Shown here in pieces: positions 34,111 through 42,594 of a stretch of 64,000 nucleotides of DNA; positions within the stretch are counted from its first letter, which is position 1, and each line of letters opens with the position of its first letter. The translations under genes and the position numbers were made by a program. The stretch spans positions 992,001 to 1,056,000 of the forward strand of contig CAVRGW010000006.1 in NCBI GenBank assembly GCA_963720885.1. Direction: 5' to 3'. This DNA is from DATLLN01 sp963720885. Lineage in GTDB: Bacteria; Actinomycetota; Thermoleophilia; Gaiellales; JAICJC01. Below the pieces are notes generated by a model. The model saw nothing but the letters and a program-made list of their open reading frames with translations. It had not been told where the DNA came from and did not search any database.

Positions 34111-35313
34111 ATGGGAATTCGCCGTCATCGGATGGCCTGGTCGATCGTCGGCCTGATCGTGCTCGTCAACGCCGCGGCGATCTGGCTGGGGCTGCTCGAC
34201 CGCCACGTCCAGTCGCTGGTGGCCACGTTCATGTTCGCGGTGGTGACGGTCGGGTTCGGGACGGTCGGGGCGCTGATCGTGTCCCGCGAGCGGGCCAACA
34301 GCTTCGGCTGGCTGTTCATCGCGATGGCCGTCTTCCTCTCGGTTCCGCACAGCCTGGCGCAGAACTACGTCGTCTACGCCCTGGCCGTCTCGCCCGACCA
34401 GCTACCGGGCGCCGGTGCCGCACTCTGGATCTCGTCGAGCGCCTTCGACACGGTGTTCGTGATGCTGATGACGCTGCTGGTGCTGCTGTTCCCCGACGGC
34501 CGGCCGCTGACTCCGCGGTGGCGGTTCGTCGTCCTTGCCACGGTGGCCTCGGGCGTCGCCGGTGTGGCCGGCGGCTTCACCGATATGACGTTTTCGCCTC
34601 CCCTCGCGGACCAGACGAATCCCTTGCTGATCAGCGGTCAGCCGTGGAGCAGTCTGATCGAGGTCGTCCAAGGCGTCGCCTTCGTGGTTGCGCTTGCGGC
34701 GTTCGTGCTGTCGGTCGTCTCCATCGTGCTCCGCTACCGGCGCTCCTCCGGCGTCCGCCGCCAGCAGATGCAGTGGGTCGCCGTGGGCGTCCTGTTCGAG
34801 GCAGTGCTGGTCGTCGTCTCCGTCGTGCTCGGGGTGCTCGGCGTCGACGAATCGGGAAGTCTCCCGTTCGTCGGTGCGATCGTGCTGTTCCCCGCGCTGA
34901 TGGCCATCGCCATCCTCCGCCACCGGCTGTACGACATCGACCTGGTCATCCGGCGGACGCTGGTCTACACCTGCCTGGTCGCCGTGCTGGCGCTCGTCTA
35001 CCTGGGCGGGATCGCCATCCTGGGCGAGGTGTTCCGCTCGGCCACCGGCCAGTCGGGCGCGCTGGCCGTGACGCTGTCCACGCTCGCCGTGGCGCTGGCC
35101 TTCCAGCCGGCGCGGCGGCGGATCCAGCATGCGATCGACCGCCGCTTCTCGCGGCGGACGGCGGATGCCGAAGAGGCGGCCCGGGCGTTCAGCGGCCGGC
35201 TGCGCGAGCAGATCGACCTCGACGCGCTCTGCCGGGAGCTGATCGGCGTTGTGGACAAGTCGGTGCAGCCGCGCCACGCGACCCTCTGGCTGCAGCGATC
35301 AGCCGACGACTGA
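34111..35313 (+). CDS. Membrane sensor-like protein without kinase domain
   Basis: Protein of 400 residues with about eight membrane segments, then RHRLYDIDLVIRRTLVYTCLV, a further membrane pair, and a cytoplasmic helical tail (RRRIQHAIDRRFSRRTADAEEAARAF, ALCRELIGVVDKSVQPRHATLWL). The same layout occurs as the input region of some actinobacterial sensor kinases, where GAF and kinase domains follow. Here the protein ends before any kinase. It is a paralogue of the protein at 59845-61119. ATG at 34111 is used; ATG at 34132 is an alternative. Its 3' end overlaps that of the converging methyltransferase gene by 15 bases. Confidence 0.65.
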   Translation: MGIRRHRMAWSIVGLIVLVNAAAIWLGLLDRHVQSLVATFMFAVVTVGFGTVGALIVSRERANSFGWLFIAMAVFLSVPHSLAQNYVVYALAVSPDQLPGAGAALWISSSAFDTVFVMLMTLLVLLFPDGRPLTPRWRFVVLATVASGVAGVAGGFTDMTFSPPLADQTNPLLISGQPWSSLIEVVQGVAFVVALAAFVLSVVSIVLRYRRSSGVRRQQMQWVAVGVLFEAVLVVVSVVLGVLGVDESGSLPFVGAIVLFPALMAIAILRHRLYDIDLVIRRTLVYTCLVAVLALVYLGGIAILGEVFRSATGQSGALAVTLSTLAVALAFQPARRRIQHAIDRRFSRRTADAEEAARAFSGRLREQIDLDALCRELIGVVDKSVQPRHATLWLQRSADD

Positions 35314-36117
35314 GCCCCACGCGCCGACCACGGTCGGCGGCAGGAAGACGGCGTCGGCCTCGCGGAGGGCGTCGGCCAGCCGGGCTTCCAGCGTGTCCAG
35401 ACCGAGCTCGTGCTCGGTCGCGATCCCGGCTCCCAGGATCACCGGGGTGAGCGTGCCCGTGATCCCCGCCAGCAGCGCTGGCCCGGTCGGGTCGTCGGGG
35501 GCCATGTATCCCTGCACGCCGAACGACACCACGTCGGTGAGGCCCGCCGCCTCGAGGAGCAGCTTCAGCCGGGTGCCGACCGTGGGATGCGTGCCCGCAT
35601 GGCGGAAGGCGGCGATCACCCAGTCGCGCGTCCGCATCACCGTGTCGACCGGCGGCTCGCTGCGCGCACCGCCGACGTCGAAGTCGACCATCGCCATCCG
35701 GCCGCCTGGTCGGATCGCGGCGACGTGATGACGCAGCACCGCATCGGGGTCGGGCATGTGGAACATCACCAGCCGGCCGACGACGGCGTCGAACGGGCGC
35801 TCGTCGCGCCAGACGGTGACGTCGCCCTGCTCGAACCGGACGTTCGCGAGTCCTGCATCGGCCACGCGTCCGGCGGCAACCTCGAGCATGTCGGTTGACA
35901 GATCGAGGCCGACCACCTCACCCGCCGGGCCGACCAGCTCGGACAGGATGGCCGCAACGTGACCGGGGCCGGTGCCGAGATCGAGCACCCGCATGCCGTC
36001 GGCGATGCCGGCTGCCTGGAGCATCAGCCGGGTCGGGCGGTCGATCGAGGCGGCCTGCAGGTCGAGCCGCCGCAGCTCGGCTTCCGCGCTGCCGAGCACG
36101 TAGCGGTGCTCCGTCAT
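35299..36117 (-). CDS. Class I SAM-dependent methyltransferase
   Basis: Protein of 272 residues with the Rossmann methyltransferase core: motif I VLDLGTGPGHVAAILSEL (residues about 44-61), motif II VVGLDLSTDMLEVA with the acidic residue for the ribose, motif III NVRFEQGDVT, and post-motif VVGRLVMFHMPDPDAVLRH. A variable C-terminal region would bind the acceptor, which cannot be predicted. Its ATG at 36117 lies 18 bases from the stop of the upstream aminopeptidase gene, so co-transcription is likely. Confidence 0.8.
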   Translation of the reverse strand: MTEHRYVLGSAEAELRRLDLQAASIDRPTRLMLQAAGIADGMRVLDLGTGPGHVAAILSELVGPAGEVVGLDLSTDMLEVAAGRVADAGLANVRFEQGDVTVWRDERPFDAVVGRLVMFHMPDPDAVLRHHVAAIRPGGRMAMVDFDVGGARSEPPVDTVMRTRDWVIAAFRHAGTHPTVGTRLKLLLEAAGLTDVVSFGVQGYMAPDDPTGPALLAGITGTLTPVILGAGIATEHELGLDTLEARLADALREADAVFLPPTVVGAWGSVVG

Positions 36118-36135
36118 ATGCGGACGGTATCGAAG

Positions 36136-37101
36136 TCAGCGTCGCTCGTGGGCGAAGCGGTCGGTCGCCCCGACGATCGCCGAAGCGACCGGTTCGCTGA
36201 CCGAATGCCCGGCATCGCCGACCACGACCAGCTCGGACTCCGGCCAGCGGCGGGCAAGCTCCCATGCGGTGCCGAGCGGCGCCTGCAGGTCGAACCGACC
36301 GTTAACCAGGATGCCGGGGATGCCTGGCGGCGGCGCGATGCCATTCCCCCGCGCGTCCGCGTCGAGAAACACGTCGTGGGCGATGTAGTGGGTGACCGTC
36401 CGCGCGAACCCAAGCCGGAACGTTGCGTCCTCGAAGCGCGGGGACAGGCCGTCGCGCGGCGGCCAGGACGGCGTCACTGACTCCCACACGCACCACTCGT
36501 AGGCGGCGTGCTCGCGCAGACCCGGGTCGCCGCTCTCCAGCATCCGCCGGTACGACTCGACGATGTCGTCGCAGCGGTAGGCGTCCGGCACTGCCTCGCG
36601 GCGCCGCGCCCACTGCGCCGGGAACATCGGCGCCAGCTCCTCACGGAACGCCCAGTCATCTTCCGACCGTCGGCCGGTCGTCACGCCGAACAGCACGAGC
36701 TCCGTGACGCGATCGGGGTGCGCCGCGGCGTACGCCAGCGCCAGCGTGCTGCCCCACGAGCCGCCCAGCAGCAGCCAGCGCTCGACTCCCAGGTGCAGCC
36801 GCAGCAGCTCCATGTCGGCCACCAGGTGCGGCGTCGTGTTGGCCTCCATCGACGTCGCCTGGTCGCTGGCATGCGGGCGGCTGCGGCCGGCGCCTCGCTG
36901 ATCGAACAGCACGGTGCGATACGCCTCCGGGTCGAACAGCTGCCGATGCCATGGCGTGCAGCCCGATCCCGGGCCGCCGTGCACGACCACGGCCGGCTTC
37001 CCGTCATCGGCGCCACAGGTCTCCCAGTAGATGGCGTTGCCCTCGCCGGCGGCGAGCATGCCGTGCGCCGAGGGCTCGATCTCGGGGTAGAGGCCGGGCA
37101 T
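36136..37101 (-). CDS. pip: Prolyl aminopeptidase (S33 family)
   Basis: Alpha/beta hydrolase of 321 residues of the proline iminopeptidase family, cytoplasmic, removing N-terminal Pro from peptides. It shows VVHGGPGSGCTPWHRQLFDPEAY (oxyanion loop HGGPG), LFDQRGAGRSRPHA, LLLGGSWGSTLALAYA with the nucleophile Ser in GGSWGS, NGRFDLQAPLGTAWEL with the acid Asp, and GDAGHS with the catalytic His. Length equals that of bacterial Pip. The gene precedes a TetR regulator in reverse order on the same strand; their gap is 12 bases. Confidence 0.87.
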   Translation of the reverse strand: MPGLYPEIEPSAHGMLAAGEGNAIYWETCGADDGKPAVVVHGGPGSGCTPWHRQLFDPEAYRTVLFDQRGAGRSRPHASDQATSMEANTTPHLVADMELLRLHLGVERWLLLGGSWGSTLALAYAAAHPDRVTELVLFGVTTGRRSEDDWAFREELAPMFPAQWARRREAVPDAYRCDDIVESYRRMLESGDPGLREHAAYEWCVWESVTPSWPPRDGLSPRFEDATFRLGFARTVTHYIAHDVFLDADARGNGIAPPPGIPGILVNGRFDLQAPLGTAWELARRWPESELVVVGDAGHSVSEPVASAIVGATDRFAHERR

Positions 37102-37113
37102 CAGCCCGGAACG

Positions 37114-37713
37114 CTACTGCATCGCCACGCCGAGCCGGTTCTCGAAGAACCGCTCGAGCGAGCTGCGCGCGAACTCCATGTCGATGTCCTCGACCACCAT
37201 CTGCACGGAGAGCCCGTCGAACAGCGCAAGGAACTCGGTGGCGAGCCGGTGGGGGTCGTCGACCGCGAACTCGCCCGCCTCCGCTCCCGCGGCCAGGACG
37301 CGGGCGATGTACCGCCGGTACGTCGAGTAGCGCCGATGCCGCCAGGCGCGGGCCGAGGGCACGTGGATCGCGCGCGGCCAGTACTCCATCCAGATCACGC
37401 ACTGGTCGTACAGCTCCGGCGAGGAGAAGTGCTCGTCGATCAGGAGCCGCAGCCGGTCGAGCGCCGTGGCGCCAGGGTCGAGCCGGCGCCGCCGCGGCCG
37501 GTAGAAGTCACGCAGGGTGACGTGCAGCACCTCCGTCAGCAGCTCGTCGATCCCGGAGAAGTGGTACGTGACGGTGCCGATCGAGACGCCGGCCGCCCGG
37601 GCGACCTCGCGGACGCTGGTCGCCGCCAACCCGCGTTCCAGCACCGAGGCGCGCGCTGCCGCGACGATCAGCTCCCGGCGGCGGGCCGGGCTCAGGCGGG
37701 CGGTCGGTTGCAT
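37114..37713 (-). CDS. TetR/AcrR-family transcriptional regulator
   Basis: Protein of 199 residues. The N-terminal helix-turn-helix (ARRRELIVAAARASVLERGL, SVREVARAAGVSIGTVTYHFSGIDELLTEVL) is typical of TetR, and the helical ligand domain has the RutR/BetI-like C-terminus (DGLSVQMVVEDIDMEFARSSLERFF). I place the start at ATG 37713 rather than 37725 because the latter would almost touch an 18-base perfect palindrome at 37727-37744, most likely its operator. Being divergent from the thiolase-like gene at 37758, it probably represses that acyl-CoA operon and itself, released by an acyl-CoA or related ligand. Confidence 0.83.
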   Translation of the reverse strand: MQPTARLSPARRRELIVAAARASVLERGLAATSVREVARAAGVSIGTVTYHFSGIDELLTEVLHVTLRDFYRPRRRRLDPGATALDRLRLLIDEHFSSPELYDQCVIWMEYWPRAIHVPSARAWRHRRYSTYRRYIARVLAAGAEAGEFAVDDPHRLATEFLALFDGLSVQMVVEDIDMEFARSSLERFFENRLGVAMQ

Positions 37714-37726
37714 TCCACAGACCATT

Positions 37727-37744
37727 ATCGTACGATCGTACGAT
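37727..37744. promoter_or_regulatory. TetR operator palindrome ATCGTACGATCGTACGAT
   Basis: A perfect 18-base palindrome made of two overlapping ATCGTACGAT units. It lies 13 bases upstream of the TetR start codon and 13 bases before the divergent thiolase-like gene, so one dimer or a pair of dimers bound here would cover both promoters. Confidence 0.65.
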
Positions 37745-37757
37745 CACTGCAAGCGAG

Positions 37758-38927
37758 GTGCGGCGAGTGGGGTTTCCGAGCGGAGAGGTGGCGGTCGTCG
37801 GCGTCTACGAGTCGCCGCTGCGGCGTGCCCCGGGCGTCCATCCGTACGCGATCCACGCCGAGTGCATCCTCGGCGCACTGGCCGACGCGGGCCTCGAGCT
37901 GGGCGACGTCGACGGGTTCGCCACGGCGGCCGCGTTCCCGTCGGAGGGCGGCCTGCAGATGTCGCTGAGCGAGGTCGCCGAGTACATGGGCATCCACCCC
38001 CGGTGGTTCGACTCGACGGACATCGGCGGCGCGGCGTTCATCACGCACGCAGGGCATGCGGCCGTCGCGATCGCCGCCGGCCTGGCCGACGTGGTGGTCG
38101 TCAGCTACGCGGCGGCCGGCGCGTCCGGGGTACTGCCGTTCCCGGACTACAACACGGCGGCCGCGGGTCCCGGCCAGTGGGAGGTGCCGTACGGCCCGAC
38201 CACCGTCGCCACGTACGCGCTGGCCGCGACCCGCCACGCACACGACTACGGCACGACGCCGGAGCAGCTCGCCGCAATCGCGGTGCAGTGCCGCGCCAAC
38301 GCCGCCGGCAACGAGCATGCCCGCTTCCGCGATCCGATGACCGTCGACGACGTGCTCTGCTCGCCGATGATCGCCGACCCGCTGCACCGCAACGACTGCT
38401 GCGTCGTGACCGACTCGGGCGGCGCGTTCGTGCTGGTATCGCGCCGCCGGGCCGAGCAGCTCTCGAGCACGCCGGTCTACCTGCTGGGATTCGGCGAGGC
38501 GCTCGGCCAGATCTCGATGAGCCAGATGTGGCCGTTCACCGAGACCGCCGCCGTCGGCTCGGGCGCCCGGGCCTTCGCATCTGCCGGGATGGGCCATGAC
38601 GAGATCGACTGCGCCCAGCTGTACGACAGCTTCACGATCACGGTGCTTGTCACGCTGGAGTCGCTCGGCTTCTGCCCACGCGGGGAGGGCGGTGCCTTCG
38701 TCGACTCCGGCGCGCTGGCCCCGTCCGGCTCGCTTCCGATCAACACCGACGGCGGCGGGCTCTCCAGCAACCATCCCGGCCGCCGGGGCGCGCTGTGCAT
38801 GATCGAGGGCGTTCGCCAGCTGCGCGGCGAGTCGCCGGGCGTCCGCCTTGACGCGGCGCGCACCTGCCTGGTGCACGGCACCGGCGGCAGCCTGTCCGCC
38901 ACGGCGACCGCGATCCTGGGAGTCTGA
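37758..38927 (+). CDS. Thiolase-like protein (SCP2/Ltp2 aldolase type)
   Basis: Protein of 389 residues with the double thiolase fold. It has the C-terminal HGTGGSLSATATAIL and AQLYDSFTITVLVTLESLGFCPRGEGGAF segments typical of lipid-transfer/thiolase-like proteins. The nucleophilic Cys expected in the N-terminal half is absent; that site reads FDSTDIGGAAFITHAGHAA. In Ltp2-type aldolases, which also lack it, a DUF35 partner is required and a C-C bond of a beta-hydroxyacyl-CoA is cleaved by retro-aldol reaction. A DUF35 gene is next, which supports that reading. GTG at 37758 or 37767 may be the start. First gene of a six-gene operon under the TetR operator. Confidence 0.8.
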   Translation: MRRVGFPSGEVAVVGVYESPLRRAPGVHPYAIHAECILGALADAGLELGDVDGFATAAAFPSEGGLQMSLSEVAEYMGIHPRWFDSTDIGGAAFITHAGHAAVAIAAGLADVVVVSYAAAGASGVLPFPDYNTAAAGPGQWEVPYGPTTVATYALAATRHAHDYGTTPEQLAAIAVQCRANAAGNEHARFRDPMTVDDVLCSPMIADPLHRNDCCVVTDSGGAFVLVSRRRAEQLSSTPVYLLGFGEALGQISMSQMWPFTETAAVGSGARAFASAGMGHDEIDCAQLYDSFTITVLVTLESLGFCPRGEGGAFVDSGALAPSGSLPINTDGGGLSSNHPGRRGALCMIEGVRQLRGESPGVRLDAARTCLVHGTGGSLSATATAILGV

Positions 38928-38937
38928 GGTCGACGCG

Positions 38938-39333
38938 ATGCCGAAGCCACGCCCACAGACCGACGCGCTCTCCGAGGAGTTCTGGGCGGCGGCGCGCGAC
39001 GGCCGGCTGCTGATCCAGCGGTGCGAGCAGTGCGGCGAGCACCAGTGGTACCCGCGCGCCCACTGCCTGCGCTGCGGCGGTCAGCCAGCGTGGGTGGACG
39101 CCTCCGGGCGTGGCGTCGTCCACACGTTCACGGTCGTCCGCCGTTCGACCAACCCCGAGTTCGCGCCGGACACGCCGTACGTGTTCGCGATCATCGCACT
39201 GGAGGAGGGCGTGCGGATGGCCGCGCGGGTGGTCGACGTGCCGCCGGAGGACGTGCGCTGCGAGCTGCCGGTGCGGGCCGTCTTCCCGCCCGGAGACGAC
39301 GAGACACCCCTGCCCTGCTTCACAGGAGGCTGA
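38938..39333 (+). CDS. DUF35 zinc-ribbon/OB-fold acyl-CoA-associated protein
   Basis: Protein of 131 residues. An N-terminal helix (EEFWAAARDGRLLIQRCEQCGEHQWYPRAHCLRCG) includes a zinc ribbon with CxxC pairs (CEQC and CLRC), followed by an OB-fold (GVVHTFTVVRRS, YVFAIIALEEGVRMAARVVD). DUF35 proteins form complexes with thiolase-like or MaoC proteins and help bind CoA esters. It starts 10 bases after the thiolase-like stop, fitting a two-component aldolase or ketothiolase. Confidence 0.82.
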   Translation: MPKPRPQTDALSEEFWAAARDGRLLIQRCEQCGEHQWYPRAHCLRCGGQPAWVDASGRGVVHTFTVVRRSTNPEFAPDTPYVFAIIALEEGVRMAARVVDVPPEDVRCELPVRAVFPPGDDETPLPCFTGG

Positions 39334-39334
39334 C

Positions 39335-39787
39335 GTGCCGACGTACCTCGAGGATCTGACGCCGGGCGCCGAGTTCCGCTCCGCCGGCCGGACGGTGACG
39401 GAGAGCGACATCATGGCGTTCGCCGGCGTCTCCGGCGACTTCAACCGGCTGCACACCGACGAGCCGTGGGTGCGCGAGAACACGCCGTTCGAGGGTCGCA
39501 TCGCCCACGGGCTGCTGGTGCTGGCGATGTCGAGCGGGATGGCGACGCCGGGGCTCGACGACGTCGAGATCATCGCCTATCTGGAGGAGACCCGGCGGTT
39601 CACCGGCCCCACCTATCCGGGCGACACGATCCACGCGCTGTGCCGCATCGACGACGTGCGGCCGAGCGGCTCGCGGCCGACGATGGGCGTCGTCTCGCTC
39701 GAGGTCGAAGTGCGCAACCAGCATGACGAGGTCGTCCAGTCCGGGCGCGATGTGTGGCTGGTCGCGCGCCGGCCGGAGCGAGCGTAG
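39335..39787 (+). CDS. MaoC-family acyl-CoA hydratase/dehydratase
   Basis: Protein of 150 residues with a single hot-dog fold. The hydratase-2 signature FAGVSGDFNRLHTDEPWVRENTPFEGRIAHGLLVL contains the catalytic Asp and His. It should add water to a trans-2-enoyl-CoA, giving the (R)-3-hydroxyacyl-CoA, the step before cleavage by the aldolase or oxidation by the SDR. The start is GTG 39335 with AGGAGG six bases upstream. It directly follows the DUF35 gene. Confidence 0.85.
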   Translation: MPTYLEDLTPGAEFRSAGRTVTESDIMAFAGVSGDFNRLHTDEPWVRENTPFEGRIAHGLLVLAMSSGMATPGLDDVEIIAYLEETRRFTGPTYPGDTIHALCRIDDVRPSGSRPTMGVVSLEVEVRNQHDEVVQSGRDVWLVARRPERA

Positions 39788-40522
39788 GTGGCCGGCCTGG
39801 ACGGCAAGGTCGCGCTGGTCACCGGCGCCGGGTCGGGGATCGGCGCGGCGGTTGCGCGACGGCTGGCCGCTGACGGCGGCTCGCTGATGCTGGCCGACCT
39901 CAGCGGCGATGCTGCCGCAGGTGTCGCTGCCGAGCTTGGCGACCGCGCCGCGTCCTGTGCGGTCGACGTCAGCCGGAGGGCGGACTGGGAGGCGGCGGTC
40001 GGTGAGACGGTCGGCGAGCTGGGAGGCCTCGACCTGCTCGTCAACTGCGCCGGCATCACCCGCGACCGCACGTTGCTGAAGATGACCGACGACGAGTGGC
40101 GCTCCGTGATCGACGTGCACCTGACCGGCACCTGGCTGGGGTGCCAGCACGCCGTGCCGGCGATGCGCGACCGTGGAGGCGGGGCGATCGTCAACGTTTC
40201 GTCGGAGGCACGGCATGGCTCGTTCGGCCAGGCAAACTACGCGTCGGCCAAGGCGGGCATCGTCGCCCTGACCCGAACCGTGGCGCTCGAGCACTCGCGC
40301 CACGGCGTGCGCTGCAACGCGGTCGCCCCCGGGCCGGTGAACACGCCGATGCTGGACGCGGTGCCGGAGGAGGTCAAGCTCGGCTGGCTGCCGCAGATTC
40401 CGATGCGCCGGTTCGCGGAGCCGCAGGAGATCGCCGCGGTCGTCGCCTTCCTGCTCTCGGACGACGCGTCGTACGTCACCGGCCAGTGCGTGGCGGTCGA
40501 CGGCGGGAGCACGTGGACCTGA
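39788..40522 (+). CDS. Short-chain dehydrogenase/reductase, 3-oxoacyl reductase-like
   Basis: Classical SDR of 244 residues. The N-terminal cofactor motif VALVTGAGSGIG (TGxxxGxG, residues 8-19), NCAGITRD, and the catalytic Ser and YxxxK in NVSSEARHGSFGQANYASAKAG are present. Asp at the end of strand two (MLADLSG) suggests NAD(H) preference. In this operon it most likely interconverts 3-hydroxyacyl-CoA and 3-oxoacyl-CoA. The GTG start follows immediately after the MaoC stop, and its last 10 bases overlap the ligase gene. Confidence 0.83.
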   Translation: MAGLDGKVALVTGAGSGIGAAVARRLAADGGSLMLADLSGDAAAGVAAELGDRAASCAVDVSRRADWEAAVGETVGELGGLDLLVNCAGITRDRTLLKMTDDEWRSVIDVHLTGTWLGCQHAVPAMRDRGGGAIVNVSSEARHGSFGQANYASAKAGIVALTRTVALEHSRHGVRCNAVAPGPVNTPMLDAVPEEVKLGWLPQIPMRRFAEPQEIAAVVAFLLSDDASYVTGQCVAVDGGSTWT

Positions 40523-42594
40523 CACGGACGCTCGATTCGCTGTTCGCCCCGTCGTCGGTGGTCGTGTACGGGGCCTCCGACGTCCACGGGTCGTGGGGCA
40601 GGGCGGTGGCCGAGCGGCTGCTGCGGGGTGAGCCGGAGCGGCCGGTGTACTTCGTCAGCGAGCGCCGGCCCGAGGTGCTGGGACGGGCGACGGTGCGCTC
40701 GCTCGACGGGCTGCCGGAGGTGCCGGAGCTGGCGGTGCTGGTCGTCCCGTCGCGGGTGCTGCCGGACGTGGCCGACCAGGTGCTCGGCGCCGGCGTCCGT
40801 GCGGTGGTCGCCATCGCCGCCGGGTTCGGCGAAACCGGCGAGGCGGGCCGTGAGGTCGAGCGGCGGATGGCCCGGGCCGCGCATGCGGCCGGCGCGGTGC
40901 TGCTCGGCCCGAACTGCATGGGCGTCGTCGACACGGGCAGCGGCCTGCATGCTGCCCCCTGGATCGATCTTCCCGCGGGCGACGTGGCGTTCGTCTCCCA
41001 GTCGGGCAACCTGAGCATCGACTTCGGCGACCGGGCACGCGACCTGGCGCTCGGCTTCTCGCGCTTCGTCTCGGTTGGCAACCAGGCGGATGTCACGGTC
41101 GCCGAGGTGCTGGCTGACTGCGTGTCTCACGACCAGACCCGTGCCGTCGCCGTGTACTGCGAGGCGTTTCCCGACGGCCGTGCGTTCGGCCGGGCCGCGC
41201 TCGCGCTGCGCGAGGCCGGCAAGCCGGTGGTGTTGCTGGCGCCCGGCCGGTCGGCGGCCGGTGCAAGGGCCGCGCTGTCGCATACCGGCGCGATGGTCGG
41301 CGACTCGGCCGTGGTCGATGCGATGTGCGCCGCCTGCGGTGCGGTGCGGGTCTGGACGCCGCGGGAGATGGCCGAGGCGGTGGCGGCGCTGAGGACTCTG
41401 CCGGCGCCGCGCGGCCGCCGGGTCGGGGTGATCACGACCGGCGGGGGCAACGGCGTGATCGCTTCCGATGCCGTCGTCGCGGTCGGGCTGGAGGTACCGG
41501 TGCTCCCGCCCGAGACTGCGCAGCTGATCGCCGGCGCGGTGCCGCAGTCCGCGTCCACCGACAACCCCGTCGATCTGATCGGCGCGACGCTCAGTGACGC
41601 GGGCAACCTGGTTTCGGTGGCAGGCCTCCTGCTGGACTCCGGCGCCGTCGACGCCGTGGCCGTCACCGGTTCGCCGTTCTCGATGTGGTTCGACGCCGAC
41701 GAGTCGCTGGCCGGCCTCGAGCGTGACTCGGTCGCCGGCTTCCGTCAGCTGGTCGACCGCACGGCGATGCCGGTGGTGTTCGCGACCGACCGCCCGTCGT
41801 CGCCGACGGTGGCCGAGGCGGTCGCCGCAGGCCTTGTCGTCCATCGTGACATCGAGTCGTCGGCGCGGGCGCTGCGCGTCGCCTGGGACGCCGCGGCCGA
41901 TCCCTCCGGCGTGCTGGACGAACCGGCTGCCGAGCCGCCGGTGACGGCGGCCGGGTACTGGGTGGCGCGCGAGGCCGTCGCGGCGCTGGGGATCCCGGTC
42001 GTGCCCGCCGAGCTCGTCCACGACGCCGGTCAGGCGCTCGCGGCCGCGGGCCGGCTGGGGTACCCGGTCGTGCTCAAGGCACTCGCCGGCGAGCACAAGT
42101 CGGACGCCGGTGGCGTCGTGCTCGGCGTCGAGGGCGAGGTCGCGCTGGAGCAGGCGATCGCCGTGACCACGGAGCGGCTGGCGCCGGGCGCCTGGACGGT
42201 CGAGCAGATGCTCGACGCCGGCCCCTCGGTCGAGCTGCTGCTGGGGTGCCGGCGCGATCCCGCGTTCGGGTGCGTGGCCGTGGCCGGTGCGGGCGGGAGG
42301 CTGGCCGAGCTGGCCGGGGACACCGCCGTGGCGCTGGCCCCGGTCGACGACGACGGCGCGCTGCGGCTGCTGACACGGCTCCGGTGTGCGGCCCTGCTGG
42401 GTGGCTATCGCGGCGGTCCGGCGCTCGCGGCCGGCCATGCCGCTGCGGCGCTCGCAGCGCTCAGCCGGTTCGCCGCCGCGCATCCCGAGATCGCCGAGAT
42501 CGAGATCAACCCGCTGGTGGTCGCGGCCGGCGGAGCCTGGGCGCTCGACGCTCGCATCATCCTCGACCAGGGAGGCAGCCATGCCCGACGTTGA
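40513..42594 (+). CDS. ADP-forming acyl/acetyl-CoA synthetase family protein (fused alpha and beta)
   Basis: Protein of 693 residues. An N-terminal CoA-binding Rossmann domain (SSVVVYGASDVHGSWGRAV) is followed by succinyl-CoA-ligase-like domains with LLGPNCMGVV, FVSQSGNLSIDF and the catalytic His loop LSHTGAMVGDSAVVDAM. An ATP-grasp domain from about residue 480 (GYPVVLKALAGEHKSDAGGVVLGVEGE, IAEIEINPLVV) completes it. The family makes acyl-CoA from acid and CoA with ATP to ADP plus phosphate. It would activate the acid degraded by this operon. GTG at 40513 overlaps the SDR gene; the stop overlaps the acyl-CoA dehydrogenase start by 14 bases. Confidence 0.83.
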   Translation: MDLTRTLDSLFAPSSVVVYGASDVHGSWGRAVAERLLRGEPERPVYFVSERRPEVLGRATVRSLDGLPEVPELAVLVVPSRVLPDVADQVLGAGVRAVVAIAAGFGETGEAGREVERRMARAAHAAGAVLLGPNCMGVVDTGSGLHAAPWIDLPAGDVAFVSQSGNLSIDFGDRARDLALGFSRFVSVGNQADVTVAEVLADCVSHDQTRAVAVYCEAFPDGRAFGRAALALREAGKPVVLLAPGRSAAGARAALSHTGAMVGDSAVVDAMCAACGAVRVWTPREMAEAVAALRTLPAPRGRRVGVITTGGGNGVIASDAVVAVGLEVPVLPPETAQLIAGAVPQSASTDNPVDLIGATLSDAGNLVSVAGLLLDSGAVDAVAVTGSPFSMWFDADESLAGLERDSVAGFRQLVDRTAMPVVFATDRPSSPTVAEAVAAGLVVHRDIESSARALRVAWDAAADPSGVLDEPAAEPPVTAAGYWVAREAVAALGIPVVPAELVHDAGQALAAAGRLGYPVVLKALAGEHKSDAGGVVLGVEGEVALEQAIAVTTERLAPGAWTVEQMLDAGPSVELLLGCRRDPAFGCVAVAGAGGRLAELAGDTAVALAPVDDDGALRLLTRLRCAALLGGYRGGPALAAGHAAAALAALSRFAAAHPEIAEIEINPLVVAAGGAWALDARIILDQGGSHARR

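Noticed and set aside
34111..35313. Annotation as sensor histidine kinase
   Set aside because: No H-box, N-box or G-box is present; the reading frame ends after the helical tail.
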